Part shown: positions 1-12,444 of the stretch, in pieces
How the letters are laid out: the number at the start of each line of letters is the position of its first letter
Position numbering within the stretch: the stretch's first letter is position 1
Source: Climacium dendroides
Lineage: Eukaryota > Streptophyta > Bryopsida > Hypnales > Climaciaceae
Length of the DNA stretch: 64,000 bases
Direction: 5' to 3'
Assembly: GCA_950106755.1 (NCBI GenBank)
Contig: CATNNA010000006.1
Span: 1,116,001 to 1,180,000, forward strand
Notes under the pieces: generated by a model
What the model saw: only the letters and a program-made list of their open reading frames with translations
What the model was told of the DNA's origin: nothing
The model's database searches: none
Made by a program: the position numbers and the translations under genes

Positions 1-366
1 GCTTGCATATTTTGACGTGCAATGTGCATGAGATTTGAAGTTCCGGCGTTAAAGTACAAAGCCAGTGGACGATCTCTTTTTGAAATTCTCACGCATTCCC
101 CTGCAATTTAGACCATAAAATAAGTTGTTACAAATCATTTGAAAATGATATCTTGCAACATTTGCATTTGTCAAGTAATCTTGCTTTTGTTTTCCTACGT
201 GGAATGTCTACGAGGTTTGAAATGATTGTGGCCCTCCAAGTGCAAGGCCAGCCTAATTGTATATTGTTGAATTTGTCACGCATTGCCTTTACATTTCTTC
301 CTTGAATTACCATTTTCCAAGTCGAAAAGGAAGGCTTGGAGCATCGGCGACTTCCACAATTTCTTT
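1..366. repeat. Reference 366-bp unit of array 1 (a diverged ~183-bp dimer)
   Basis: This is the first unit in window phase; the true unit boundary is arbitrary. Its two halves (about 1-183 and 184-366) align along their length at offsets of 182-187. GACGTGCAATG at 14 pairs with TACGTGGAATG at 196. GCCAG at 61 pairs with GCCAG at 247. GAAATTCTCACGCATT at 82 pairs with GAATTTGTCACGCATT near 269. GAAAATG at 141 pairs with GAAAAGG at 324. The unit therefore arose by fusion of two copies of an older ~183-bp repeat that diverged before the present array was amplified. It has about 11 CpG sites. Most variation between units clusters at positions 173-202, whereas about 281-340 is nearly invariant. 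Confidence 0.9.
134..149. repeat. 16-bp dyad in each array-1 unit
   Basis: ATCATTT and AAATGAT form perfect 7-base arms around a 2-base spacer (GA). The dyad recurs every 366 bp in the same unit position. It is partly broken in the units that read AATATAGTGC just after it (near 4172 and 7100). Such short dyads can extrude hairpins or serve as sites for dimeric binding proteins; which, if either, applies here is unknown. Confidence 0.75.
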
Positions 367-3300
367 GCTTGCATATTTTGACGTGCAATGTGCATGAGAT
401 TTGAAGTTCCGGCGTTAAAGTACAAAGCCAGTGGACGATCTCTTTTTGAAATTCTCACGCATTCCCCTGCAATTTAGACCATAAAATAAGTTGTTACAAA
501 TCATTTGAAAATGATATCTTGCAACATTTGCATTTGTCAAGTAATCTTGCTTTTGTTTTCCTACGTGGAATGTCTACGAGGTTTGAAATGATTGTGGCCC
601 TCCAAGTGCAAGGCCAGCCTAATTGTATATTGTTGAATTTGTCACGCATTGCCTTTACATTTCTTCCTTGAATTACCATTTTCCAAGTCGAAAAGGAAGG
701 CTTGGAGCATTGGCGACTTCCACAATTTCTTTGCTTGCATATTTTGACGTGCAATGTGCATGAGATTTGAAGTTCCGGCGTTAAAGTACAAAGCCACTGG
801 ACGATCTCTTTTTTAAATTCTCACGCATTCCCCTGCAATTTACACCATAAAATAAGTTGTTACAAATCATTTGAAAATGATATCTTGCAACATTTGCATT
901 TGTCAAGTAATCTTGCTTTTGTTCTCCTACGTGGAATGTCTACGAGGTTTGAAATGATTGTGGCCCTCCAAGTGCACGGCCAGCCTAATTGTATATTGTT
1001 GAATTTGTCACGCATTGCCTTTACATTTCTTCCTTGAATTACCATTTTCCAAGTCGAAAAGGAAGGCTTGGAGCATCGGCGACTTCCACAATTTCTTTGC
1101 TTGCATATTTTGACGTGCAATGTGCATGAGATTTGAAGTTCCGGCGTTAAAGTACAAAGCCAGTGGACGATCTCTTTTTGAAATTCTCACGCATTCCCCT
1201 GCAATTTAGACCATAAAATAAGTTGTTACAAATCATTTGAAAATGATATCTTGCAACATTTGCATTTGTCGAGTAATCTTGCTTTTGTTTTGCTCCGTAC
1301 AATGTCTACGAGGTTTGAAATGATTGTGGCCCTCCAAGTGCAAGGCCAGCCTAATTGTATATTGTTGAATTTGTCACGCATTGCCTTTACATTTCTTCCT
1401 TGAATTACCATTTTCCAAGTCGAAAAGGAAGGCTTGGAGCATCGGCGACTTCCACAATTTCTTTGCTTGCATATTTTGACGTGCAATGTGCATGAGATTT
1501 GAAGTTCCGGCGTTAAAGTACAAAGCCAGTGGACGATCTCTTTTTGAAATTCTCACGCATTCCCCTCCAATTTAGACCATAAAATAAGTTGTTACAAATC
1601 ATTTGAAAATGATATCTTGCAACATTTGCATTTGTCAAGTAATCTTGCTTTTGTTCTCCTACGTGGAATGTCTACGAGGTTTGAAATGATTGTGGCCCTC
1701 CAAGTGCACGGCCAGCCTAATTGTATATTGTTGAATTTGTCACGCATTGCCTTTACATTTCTTCCTTGAATTACCATTTTCCAAGTCGAAAAGGAAGGCT
1801 TGGAGCATTGGCGACTTCCACAATTTCTTTGCTTGCATATTTTGACGTGCAATGTGCATGAGATTTGAAGTTCCGGCGTTAAAGTACAAAGCCAGTGGAC
1901 GATCTCTTTTTGAAATTCTCACGCATTCCCCTGCAATTTACACCATAAAATAAGTTGTTACAAATCATTTGAAAATGATATCTTGCAACATTTGCATTTG
2001 TCCAGTAATCTTGCTTTTGTTTTCCTACGTGGAATGTCTACGAGGTTTGAAATGATTGTGGCCCTCCAAGTGCAAGGCCAGCCTAATTGTATATTGTTGA
2101 ATTTGTCACGCATTGCCTTTACATTTCTTCCTTGAATTACCATTTTCCAAGTCGAAAAGGAAGGCTTGGAGCATCGGCGACTTCCACAATTTCTTTGCTT
2201 GCATATTTTGACGTGCAATGTGCATGAGATTTGAAGTTCCGGCGTTAAAGTACAAAGCCAGTGGACGATCTCTTTTTGAAATTCTCACGCATTCCCCTGC
2301 AATTTAGACCATAAAATAAGTTGTTACAAATCATTTGAAAATGATGTCTTGCAACATTTGCATTTGTCGAGTAATCTTGCTTTTCTTTTCCTACGTGGAA
2401 TGTCTACGAGGTTTGAAATGATTGTGGCCCTCCAAGTGCAAGGCCAGCCTAATTGTATATTGTTGAATTTGTCACGCATTGCCTTTACATTTCTTCCTTG
2501 AATTACCATTTTCCAAGTCGAAAAGGAAGGCTTGGAGCATTGGCGACTTCCACAATTTCTTTGCTTGCATATTTTGACGTGCAATGTGCATGAGATTTGA
2601 AGTTCCGGCGTTAAAGTACAAAGCCAGTGGACGATCTCTTTTTGAAATTCTCACGCATTCCCCTGCAATTTAGACCATAAAATAAGTTGTTACAAATCAT
2701 TTGAAAATGATATCTTGCAACATTTGCATTTGTCAAGTAATCTTGCTTTTGTTTTCCTACGTGGAATGTCTACGAGGTTTGAAATGATTGTGGCCCTCCA
2801 AGTGCAAGGCCAGCCTAATTGTATATTGTTGAATTTGTCACGCATTGCCTTTACATTTCTTCCTTGAATTACCATTTTCCAAGTCGAAAAGGAAGGCTTG
2901 GAGCATCGGCGACTTCCACAATTTCTTTGCTTGCATATTTTGACGTGCAATGTGCATGAGATTTGAAGTTCCGGCGTTAAAGTACAAAGCCAGTGGACGA
3001 TCTCTTTTTGAAATTCTCACGCATTCCCCTGCAATTTACACCATAAAATAAGTTGTTACAAATCATTTGAAAATGATATCTTGCAACATTTGCATTTGTC
3101 AAGTAATCTTGCTTTTGTTTTCCTACGTGGAATGTCTACGAGGTTTGAAATGATTGTGGCCCTCCAAGTGCAAGGCCAGCCTAATTGTATATTGTTGAAT
3201 TTGTCACGCATTGCCTTTACATTTCTTCCTTGAATTACCATTTTCCAAGTCGAAAAGGAAGGCTTGGAGCATTGGCGACTTCCACAATTTCTTTGCTTGC

Positions 3301-6300
3301 ATATTTTGACGTGCAATGTGCATGAGATTTGAAGTTCCGGCGTTAAAGTACAAAGCCACTGGACGATCTCTTTTTTAAATTCTCACGCATTCCCCTGCAA
3401 TTTACACCATAAAATAAGTTGTTACAAATCATTTGAAAATGATATCTTGCAACATTTGCATTTGTCAAGTAATCTTGCTTTTGTTCTCCTACGTGGAATG
3501 TCTACGAGGTTTGAAATGATTGTGGCCCTCCAAGTGCACGGCCAGCCTAATTGTATATTGTTGAATTTGTCACGCATTGCCTTTACATTTCTTCCTTGAA
3601 TTACCATTTTCCAAGTCGAAAAGGAAGGCTTGGAGCATCGGCGACTTCCACAATTTCTTTGCTTGCATATTTTGACGTGCAATGTGCATGAGATTTGAAG
3701 TTCCGGCGTTAAAGTACAAAGCCAGTGGACGATCTCTTTTTGAAATTCTCACGCATTCCCCTGCAATTTAGACCATAAAATAAGTTGTTACAAATCATTT
3801 GAAAATGATATCTTGCAACATTTGCATTTGTTGAGTAATCTTGCTTTTGTTTTGCTCCGTACAATGTCTACGAGGTTTGAAATGATTGTGGCCCTCCAAG
3901 TGCAAGGCCAGCCTAATTGTATATTGTTGAATTTGTCACGCATTGCCTTTACATTTCTTCCTTGAATTACCATTTTCCAAGTCGAAAAGGAAGGCTTGGA
4001 GCATCGGCGACTTCCACAATTTCTTTGCTTGCATATTTTGACGTGCAATGTGCATGAGATTTGAAGTTCCGGCGTTAAAGTACAAAGCCAGTGGACGATC
4101 TCTTTTTGAAATTCTCACGCATTCCCCTGCAATTTACACCATAAAATAAGTTGTTACAAATCATTTGAAAATAATATAGTGCAACATTTGCATTTGTCCA
4201 GTAATCTTGCTTTTGTTCTCCTACGTGGAATGTCTACGAGGTTTGAAATGATTGTGGCCCTCCAAGTGCAAGGCCAGCCTAATTGTATATTGTTGAATTT
4301 GTCACGCATTGCCTTTACATTTCTTCCTTGAATTACCATTTTCCAAGTCGAAAAGGAAGGCTTGGAGCATTGGCGACTTCCACAATTTCTTTGCTTGCAT
4401 ATTTTGACGTGCAATGTGCATGAGATTTGAAGTTCCGGCGTTAAAGTACAAAGCCAGTGGACGATCTCTTTTTGAAATTCTCACGCATTCCCCTGCAATT
4501 TACACCATAAAATAAGTTGTTACAAATCATTTGAAAATGATATCTTGCAACATTTGCATTTGTCCAGTAATCTTGCTTTTGTTTTCCTACGTGGAATGTC
4601 TACGAGGTTTGAAATGATTGTGGCCCTCCAAGTGCAAGGCCAGCCTAATTGTATATTGTTGAATTTGTCACGCATTGCCTTTACATTTCTTCCTTGAATT
4701 ACCATTTTCCAAGTCGAAAAGGAAGGCTTGGAGCATCGGCGACTTCCACAATTTCTTTGCTTGCATATTTTGACGTGCAATGTGCATGAGATTTGAAGTT
4801 CCGGCGTTAAAGTACAAAGCCAGTGGACGATCTCTTTTTTAAATTCTCACGCATTCCCTTGCAATTTAGACCATAAAATAAGTTGTTACAAATCATTTGA
4901 AAATGATGTCTTGCAACATTTGCATTTGTCAAGTAATCTTGCTTTTCTTTTCCTACGTGGAATGTCTACGAGGTTTGAAATGATTGTGGCCCTCCAAGTG
5001 CAAGGCCAGCCTAATTGTATATTGTTGAATTTGTCACGCATTGCCTTTACATTTCTTCCTTGAATTACCATTTTCCAAGTCGAAAAGGAAGGCTTGGAGC
5101 ATTGGCGACTTCCACAATTTCTTTGCTTGCATATTTTGACGTGCAATGTGCATGAGATTTGAAGTTCCGGCGTTAAAGTACAAAGCCAGTGGACGATCTC
5201 TTTTTGAAATTCTCACGCATTCCCCTGCAATTTACACCATAAAATAAGTTGTTACAAATCATTTGAAAATGATATCTTGCAACATTTGCATTTGTCAAGT
5301 AATCTTGCTTTTGTTCTCCTACGTGGAATGTCTACGAGGTTTGAAATGATTGTGGCCCTCCAAGTGCACGGCCAGCCTAATTGTATATTGTTGAATTTGG
5401 CACGCATTGCCTTTACATTTCTTCCTTGAATTACCATTTTCCAAGTCGAAAAGGAAGGCTTGGAGCATTGGCGACTTCCACAATTTCTTTGCTTGCATAT
5501 TTTGACGTGCAATGTGCATGAGATTTGAAGTTCCGGCGTTAAAGTACAAAGCCAGTGGACGATCTCTTTTTGAAATTCTCACGCATTCCCCTGCAATTTA
5601 CACCATAAAATAAGTTGTTACAAATCATTTGAAAATGATATCTTGCAACATTTGCATTTGTCCAGTAATCTTGCTTTTGTTTTCCTACGTGGAATGTCTA
5701 CGAGGTTTGAAATGATTGTGGCCCTCCAAGTGCAAGGCCAGCCTAATTGTATATTGTTGAATTTGTCACGCATTGCCTTTACATTTCTTCCTTGAATTAC
5801 CATTTTCCAAGTCGAAAAGGAAGGCTTGGAGCATCGGCGACTTCCACAATTTCTTTGCTTGCATATTTTGACGTGCAATGTGCATGAGATTTGAAGTTCC
5901 GGCGTTAAAGTACAAAGCCAGTGGACGATCTCTTTTTGAAATTCTCACGCATTCCCCTGCAATTTAGACCATAAAATAAGTTGTTACAAATCATTTGAAA
6001 ATGATGTCTTGCAACATTTGCATTTGTCAAGTAATCTTGCTTTTCTTTTCCTACGTGGAATGTCTACGAGGTTTGAAATGATTGTGGCCCTCCAAGTGCA
6101 AGGCCAGCCTAATTGTATATTGTTGAATTTGTCACGCATTGCCTTTACATTTCTTCCTTGAATTACCATTTTCCAAGTCGAAAAGGAAGGCTTGGAGCAT
6201 TGGCGACTTCCACAATTTCTTTGCTTGCATATTTTGACGTGCAATGTGCATGAGATTTGAAGTTCCGGCGTTAAAGTACAAAGCCAGTGGACGATCTCTT

Positions 6301-9300
6301 TTTGAAATTCTCACGCATTCCCCTGCAATTTACACCATAAAATAAGTTGTTACAAATCATTTGAAAATGATATCTTGCAACATTTGCATTTGTCAAGTAA
6401 TCTTGCTTTTGTTTTCCTACGTGGAATGTCTACGAGGTTTGAAATGATTGTGGCCCTCCAAGTGCAAGGCCAGCCTAATTGTATATTGTTGAATTTGTCA
6501 CGCATTGCCTTTACATTTCTTCCTTGAATTACCATTTTCCAAGTCGAAAAGGAAGGCTTGGAGCATCGGCGACTTCCACAATTTCTTTGCTTGCATATTT
6601 TGACGTGCAATGTGCATGAGATTTGAAGTTCCGGCGTTAAAGTACAAAGCCAGTGGACGATCTCTTTTTGAAATTCTCACGCATTCCCCTGCAATTTACA
6701 CCATAAAATAAGTTGTTACAAATCATTTGAAAATGATATCTTGCAACATTTGCATTTGTCCAGTAATCTTGCTTTTGTTTTCCTACGTGGAATGTCTACG
6801 AGGTTTGAAATGATTGTGGCCCTCCAAGTGCAAGGCCAGCCTAATTGTATATTGTTGAATTTGTCACGCATTGCCTTTACATTTCTTCCTTGAATTACCA
6901 TTTTCCAAGTCGAAAAGGAAGGCTTGGAGCATCGGCGACTTCCACAATTTCTTTGCTTGCATATTTTGACGTGCAATGTGCATGAGATTTGAAGTTCCGG
7001 CGTTAAAGTACAAAGCCAGTGGACGATCTCTTTTTGAAATTCTCACGCATTCCCCTGCAATTTAGACCATAAAATAAGTTGTTACAAATCATTTGAAAAT
7101 AATATAGTGCAACATTTGCATTTGTCCAGTAATCTTGCTTTTGTTCTCCTACGTGGAATGTCTACGAGGTTTGAAATGATTGTGGCCCTCCAAGTGCAAG
7201 GCCAGCCTAATTGTATATTGTTGAATTTGTCACGCATTGCCTTTACATTTCTTCCTTGAATTACCATTTTCCAAGTCGAAAAGGAAGGCTTGGAGCATCG
7301 GCGACTTCCACAATTTCTTTGCTTGCATATTTTGACGTGCAATGTGCATGAGATTTGAAGTTCCGGCGTTAAAGTACAAAGCCAGTGGACGATCTCTTTT
7401 TGAAATTCTCACGCATTCCCCTGCAATTTAGACCATAAAATAAGTTGTTACAAATCATTTGAAAATGATGTCTTGCAACATTTGCATTTGTCAAGTAATC
7501 TTGCTTTTCTTTTCCTACGTGGAATGTCTACGAGGTTTGAAATGATTGTGGCCCTCCAAGTGCAAGGCCAGCCTAATTGTATATTGTTGAATTTGTCACG
7601 CATTGCCTTTACATTTCTTCCTTGAATTACCATTTTCCAAGTCGAAAAGGAAGGCTTGGAGCATTGGCGACTTCCACAATTTCTTTGCTTGCATATTTTG
7701 ACGTGCAATGTGCATGAGATTTGAAGTTCCGGCGTTAAAGTACAAAGCCAGTGGACGATCTCTTTTTGAAATTCTCACGCATTCCCCTCCAATTTACACC
7801 ATAAAATAAGTTGTTACAAATCATTTGAAAATGATATCTTGCAACATTTGCATTTGTCGAGTAATCTTGCTTTTGTTTTCCTCCGTGCAATGTCTACGAG
7901 GTTTGAAATGATTGTGGCCCTCCAAGTGCACGGCAAGCCTAATTGTATATTGTTGAATTTGTCACGCATTGCCTTTACATTTCTTCCTTGAATTACCATT
8001 TTCCAAGTCGAAAAGGAAGGCTTGGAGCATCGGCGACTTCCACAATTTCTTTGCTTGCATATTTTGACGTGCAATGTGCATGAGATTTGAAGTTCCGGCT
8101 TTAAAGTACAAAGCCAGTGGACGATCTCTTTTTGAAATTCTCACGCATTCCCCTGCAATTTACACCATAAAATAAGTTGTTACAAATCATTTGAAAATGA
8201 TATCTTGCAACATTTGCATTTGTCCAGTAATCTTGCTTTTGTTTTCCTACGTGGAATGTCTACGAGGTTTGAAATGATTGTGGCCCTCCAAGTGCAAGGC
8301 CAGCCTAATTGTATATTGTTGAATTTGTCACGCATTGCCTTTACATTTCTTCCTTGAATTACCATTTTCCAAGTCGAAAAGGAAGGCTTGGAGCATCGGC
8401 GACTTCCACAATTTCTTTGCTTGCATATTTTGACGTGCAATGTGCATGAGATTTGAAGTTCCGGCGTTAAAGTACAAAGCCAGTGGACGATCTCTTTTTG
8501 AAATTCTCACGCATTCCCCTGCAATTTAGACCATAAAATAAGTTGTTACAAATCATTTGAAAATGATGTCTTGCAACATTTGCATTTGTCAAGTAATCTT
8601 GCTTTTCTTTTCCTACGTGGAATGTCTACGAGGTTTGAAATGATTGTGGCCCTCCAAGTGCAAGGCCAGCCTAATTGTATATTGTTGAATTTGTCACGCA
8701 TTGCCTTTACATTTCTTCCTTGAATTACCATTTTCCAAGTCGAAAAGGAAGGCTTGGAGCATTGGCGACTTCCACAATTTCTTTGCTTGCATATTTTGAC
8801 GTGCAATGTGCATGAGATTTGAAATTCCGGCGTTAAAGTACAAAGCCAGTGGACGATCTCTTTTTGAAATTCTCACGCATTCCCCTGCAATTTACACCAT
8901 AAAATAAGTTGTTACAAATCATTTGAAAATGATATCTTGCAACATTTGCATTTGTCCAGTAATCTTGCTTTTGTTTTCCTACGTGGAATGTCTACGAGGT
9001 TTGAAATGATTGTGGCCCTCCAAGTGCAAGGCCAGCCTAATTGTATATTGTTGAATTTGTCACGCATTGCCTTTACATTTCTTCCTTGAATTACCATTTT
9101 CCAAGTCGAAAAGGAAGGCTTGGAGCATCGGCGACTTCCACAATTTCTTTGCTTGCATATTTTGACGTGCAATGTGCATGAGATTTGAAGTTCCGGCGTT
9201 AAAGTACAAAGCCAGTGGACGATCTCTTTTTTAAATTCTCACGCATTCCCTTGCAATTTAGACCATAAAATAAGTTGTTACAAATCATTTGAAAATGATG

Positions 9301-12300
9301 TCTTGCAACATTTGCATTTGTCAAGTAATCTTGCTTTTCTTTTCCTACGTGGAATGTCTACGAGGTTTGAAATGATTGTGGCCCTCCAAGTGCAAGGCCA
9401 GCCTAATTGTATATTGTTGAATTTGTCACGCATTGCCTTTACATTTCTTCCTTGAATTACCATTTTCCAAGTCGAAAAGGAAGGCTTGGAGCATTGGCGA
9501 CTTCCACAATTTCTTTGCTTGCATATTTTGACGTGCAATGTGCATGAGATTTGAAGTTCCGGCGTTAAAGTACAAAGCCAGTGGACGATCTCTTTTTGAA
9601 ATTCTCACGCATTCCCCTGCAATTTACACCATAAAATAAGTTGTTACAAATCATTTGAAAATGATATCTTGCAACATTTGCATTTGTCAAGTAATCTTGC
9701 TTTTGTTCTCCTACGTGGAATGTCTACGAGGTTTGAAATGATTGTGGCCCTCCAAGTGCACGGCCAGCCTAATTGTATATTGTTGAATTTGGCACGCATT
9801 GCCTTTACATTTCTTCCTTGAATTACCATTTTCCAAGTCGAAAAGGAAGGCTTGGAGCATTGGCGACTTCCACAATTTCTTTGCTTGCATATTTTGACGT
9901 GCAATGTGCATGAGATTTGAAGTTCCGGCGTTAAAGTACAAAGCCAGTGGACGATCTCTTTTTGAAATTCTCACGCATTCCCCTGCAATTTAGACCATAA
10001 AATAAGTTGTTACAAATCATTTGAAAATGATATCTTGCAACATTTGCATTTGTCGAGTAATCTTGCTTTTGTTTTCCTCCGTGCAATGTCTACGAGGTTT
10101 GAAATGATTGTGGCCCTCCAAGTGCACGGCAAGCCTAATTGTATATTGTTGAATTTGTCACGCATTGCCTTTACATTTCTTCCTTGAATTACCATTTTCC
10201 AAGTCGAAAAGGAAGGCTTGGAGCATTGGCGACTTCCACAATTTCTTTGCTTGCATATTTTGACGTGCAATGTGCATGAGATTTGAAGTTCCGGCGTTAA
10301 AGTACAAAGCCAGTGGACGATCTCTTTTTGAAATTCTCACGCATTCCCCTGCAATTTACACCATAAAATAAGTTGTTACAAATCATTTGAAAATGATATC
10401 TTGCAACATTTGCATTTGTCAAGTAATCTTGCTTTTCTTTTCCTACGTGGAATGTCTACGAGGTTTGAAATGATTGTGGCCCTCCAAGTGCAAGGCCAGC
10501 CTAATTGTATATTGTTGAATTTGTCACGCATTGCCTTTACATTTCTTCCTTGAATTACCATTTTCCAAGTCGAAAAGGAAGGCTTGGAGCATTGGCGACT
10601 TCCACAATTTCTTTGCTTGCATATTTTGACGTGCAATGTGCATGAGATTTGAAGTTCCGGCATTAAAGTACAAAGCCAGTGGACGATCTCTTTTTGAAAT
10701 TCTCACGCATTCCCCTGCAATTTACACCATAAAATAAGTTGTTACAAATCATTTGAAAATGATATCTTGCAACATTTGCATTTGTCAAGTAATCTTGCTT
10801 TTGTTTTCCTACGTGGAATGTCTACGAGGTTTGAAATGATTGTGGCCCTCCAAGTGCAAGGCCAGCCTAATTGTATATTGTTGAATTTGTCACGCATTGC
10901 CTTTACATTTCTTCCTTGAATTACCATTTTCCAAGTCGAAAAGGAAGGCTTGGAGCATTGGCGACTTCCACAATTTCTTTGCTTGCATATTTTGACGTGC
11001 AATGTGCATGAGATTTGAAGTTCCGGCGTTAAAGTACAAAGCCAGTGGACGATCTCTTTTTGAAATTCTCACGCATTCCCCTGCAATTTACACCATAAAA
11101 TAAGTTGTTACAAATCATTTGAAAATGATATCTTGCAACATTTGCATTTGTCAAGTAATCTTGCTTTTGTTTTCCTACGTGGAATGTCTACGAGGTTTGA
11201 AATGATTGTGGCCCTCCAAGTGCAAGGCCAGCCTAATTGTATATTGTTGAATTTGTCACGCATTGCCTTTACATTTCTTCCTTGAATTACCATTTTCCAA
11301 GTCGAAAAGGAAGGCTTGGAGCATCGGCGACTTCCACAATTTCTTTGCTTGCATATTTTGACGTGCAATGTGCATGAGATTTGAAGTTCCGGCGTTAAAG
11401 TACAAAGCCAGTGGACGATCTCTTTTTGAAATTCTCACGCATTCCCCTCCAATTTACACCATAAAATAAGTTGTTACAAATCATTTGAAAATGATATCTT
11501 GCAACATTTGCATTTGTCAAGTAATCTTGCTTTTGTTCTCCTACGTGGAATGTCTACGAGGTTTGAAATGATTGTGGCCCTCCAAGTGCACGGCCAGCCT
11601 AATTGTATATTGTTGAATTTGTCACGCATTGCCTTTACATTTCTTCCTTGAATTACCATTTTCCAAGTCGAAAAGGAAGGCTTGGAGCATTGGCGACTTC
11701 CACAATTTCTTTGCTTGCATATTTTGACGTGCAATGTGCATGAGATTTGAAGTTCCGGCGTTAAAGTACAAAGCCAGTGGACGATCTCTTTTTGAAATTC
11801 TCACGCATTCCCCTGCAATTTACACCATAAAATAAGTTGTTACAAATCATTTGAAAATGATATCTTGCAACATTTGCATTTGTCAAGTAATCTTGCTTTT
11901 GTTTTCCTACGTGGAATGTCTACGAGGTTTGAAATGATTGTGGCCCTCCAAGTGCAAGGCCAGCCTAATTGTATATTGTTGAATTTGTCACGCATTGCCT
12001 TTACATTTCTTCCTTGAATTACCATTTTCCAAGTCGAAAAGGAAGGCTTGGAGCATCGGCGACTTCCACAATTTCTTTGCTTGCATATTTTGACGTGCAA
12101 TGTGCATGAGATTTGAAGTTCCGGCGTTAAAGTACAAAGCCAGTGGACGATCTCTTTTTGAAATTCTCACGCATTCCCCTGCAATTTAGACCATAAAATA
12201 AGTTGTTACAAATCATTTGAAAATGATGTCTTGCAACATTTGCATTTGTCAAGTAATCTTGCTTTTCTTTTCCTACGTGGAATGTCTACGAGGTTTGAAA

Positions 12301-12444
12301 TGATTGTGGCCCTCCAAGTGCAAGGCCAGCCTAATTGTATATTGTTGAATTTGTCACGCATTGCCTTTACATTTCTTCCTTGAATTACCATTTTCCAAGT
12401 CGAAAAGGAAGGCTTGGAGCATTGGCGACTTCCACAATTTCTTT

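Larger units (their letters stand above)
1..5124. repeat. 7-unit higher-order repeat (2562 bp), two copies
   Basis: Copies at about 1-2562 and 2563-5124 show the same ordered series of seven variant units. For example, the unit with TTTTTTAAATTC recurs at about 810 and 3372, the CTCCGTACAA unit at about 1295 and 3857, and the GATGTC/CTTTTCTTTTCC unit at about 2344 and 4906. The copies are not identical: the second has AATATAGTGC near 4172 where the first has GATATCTTGC, and TTGTTGAGT near 3829 where the first has TTGTCGAGT. Confidence 0.75.
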
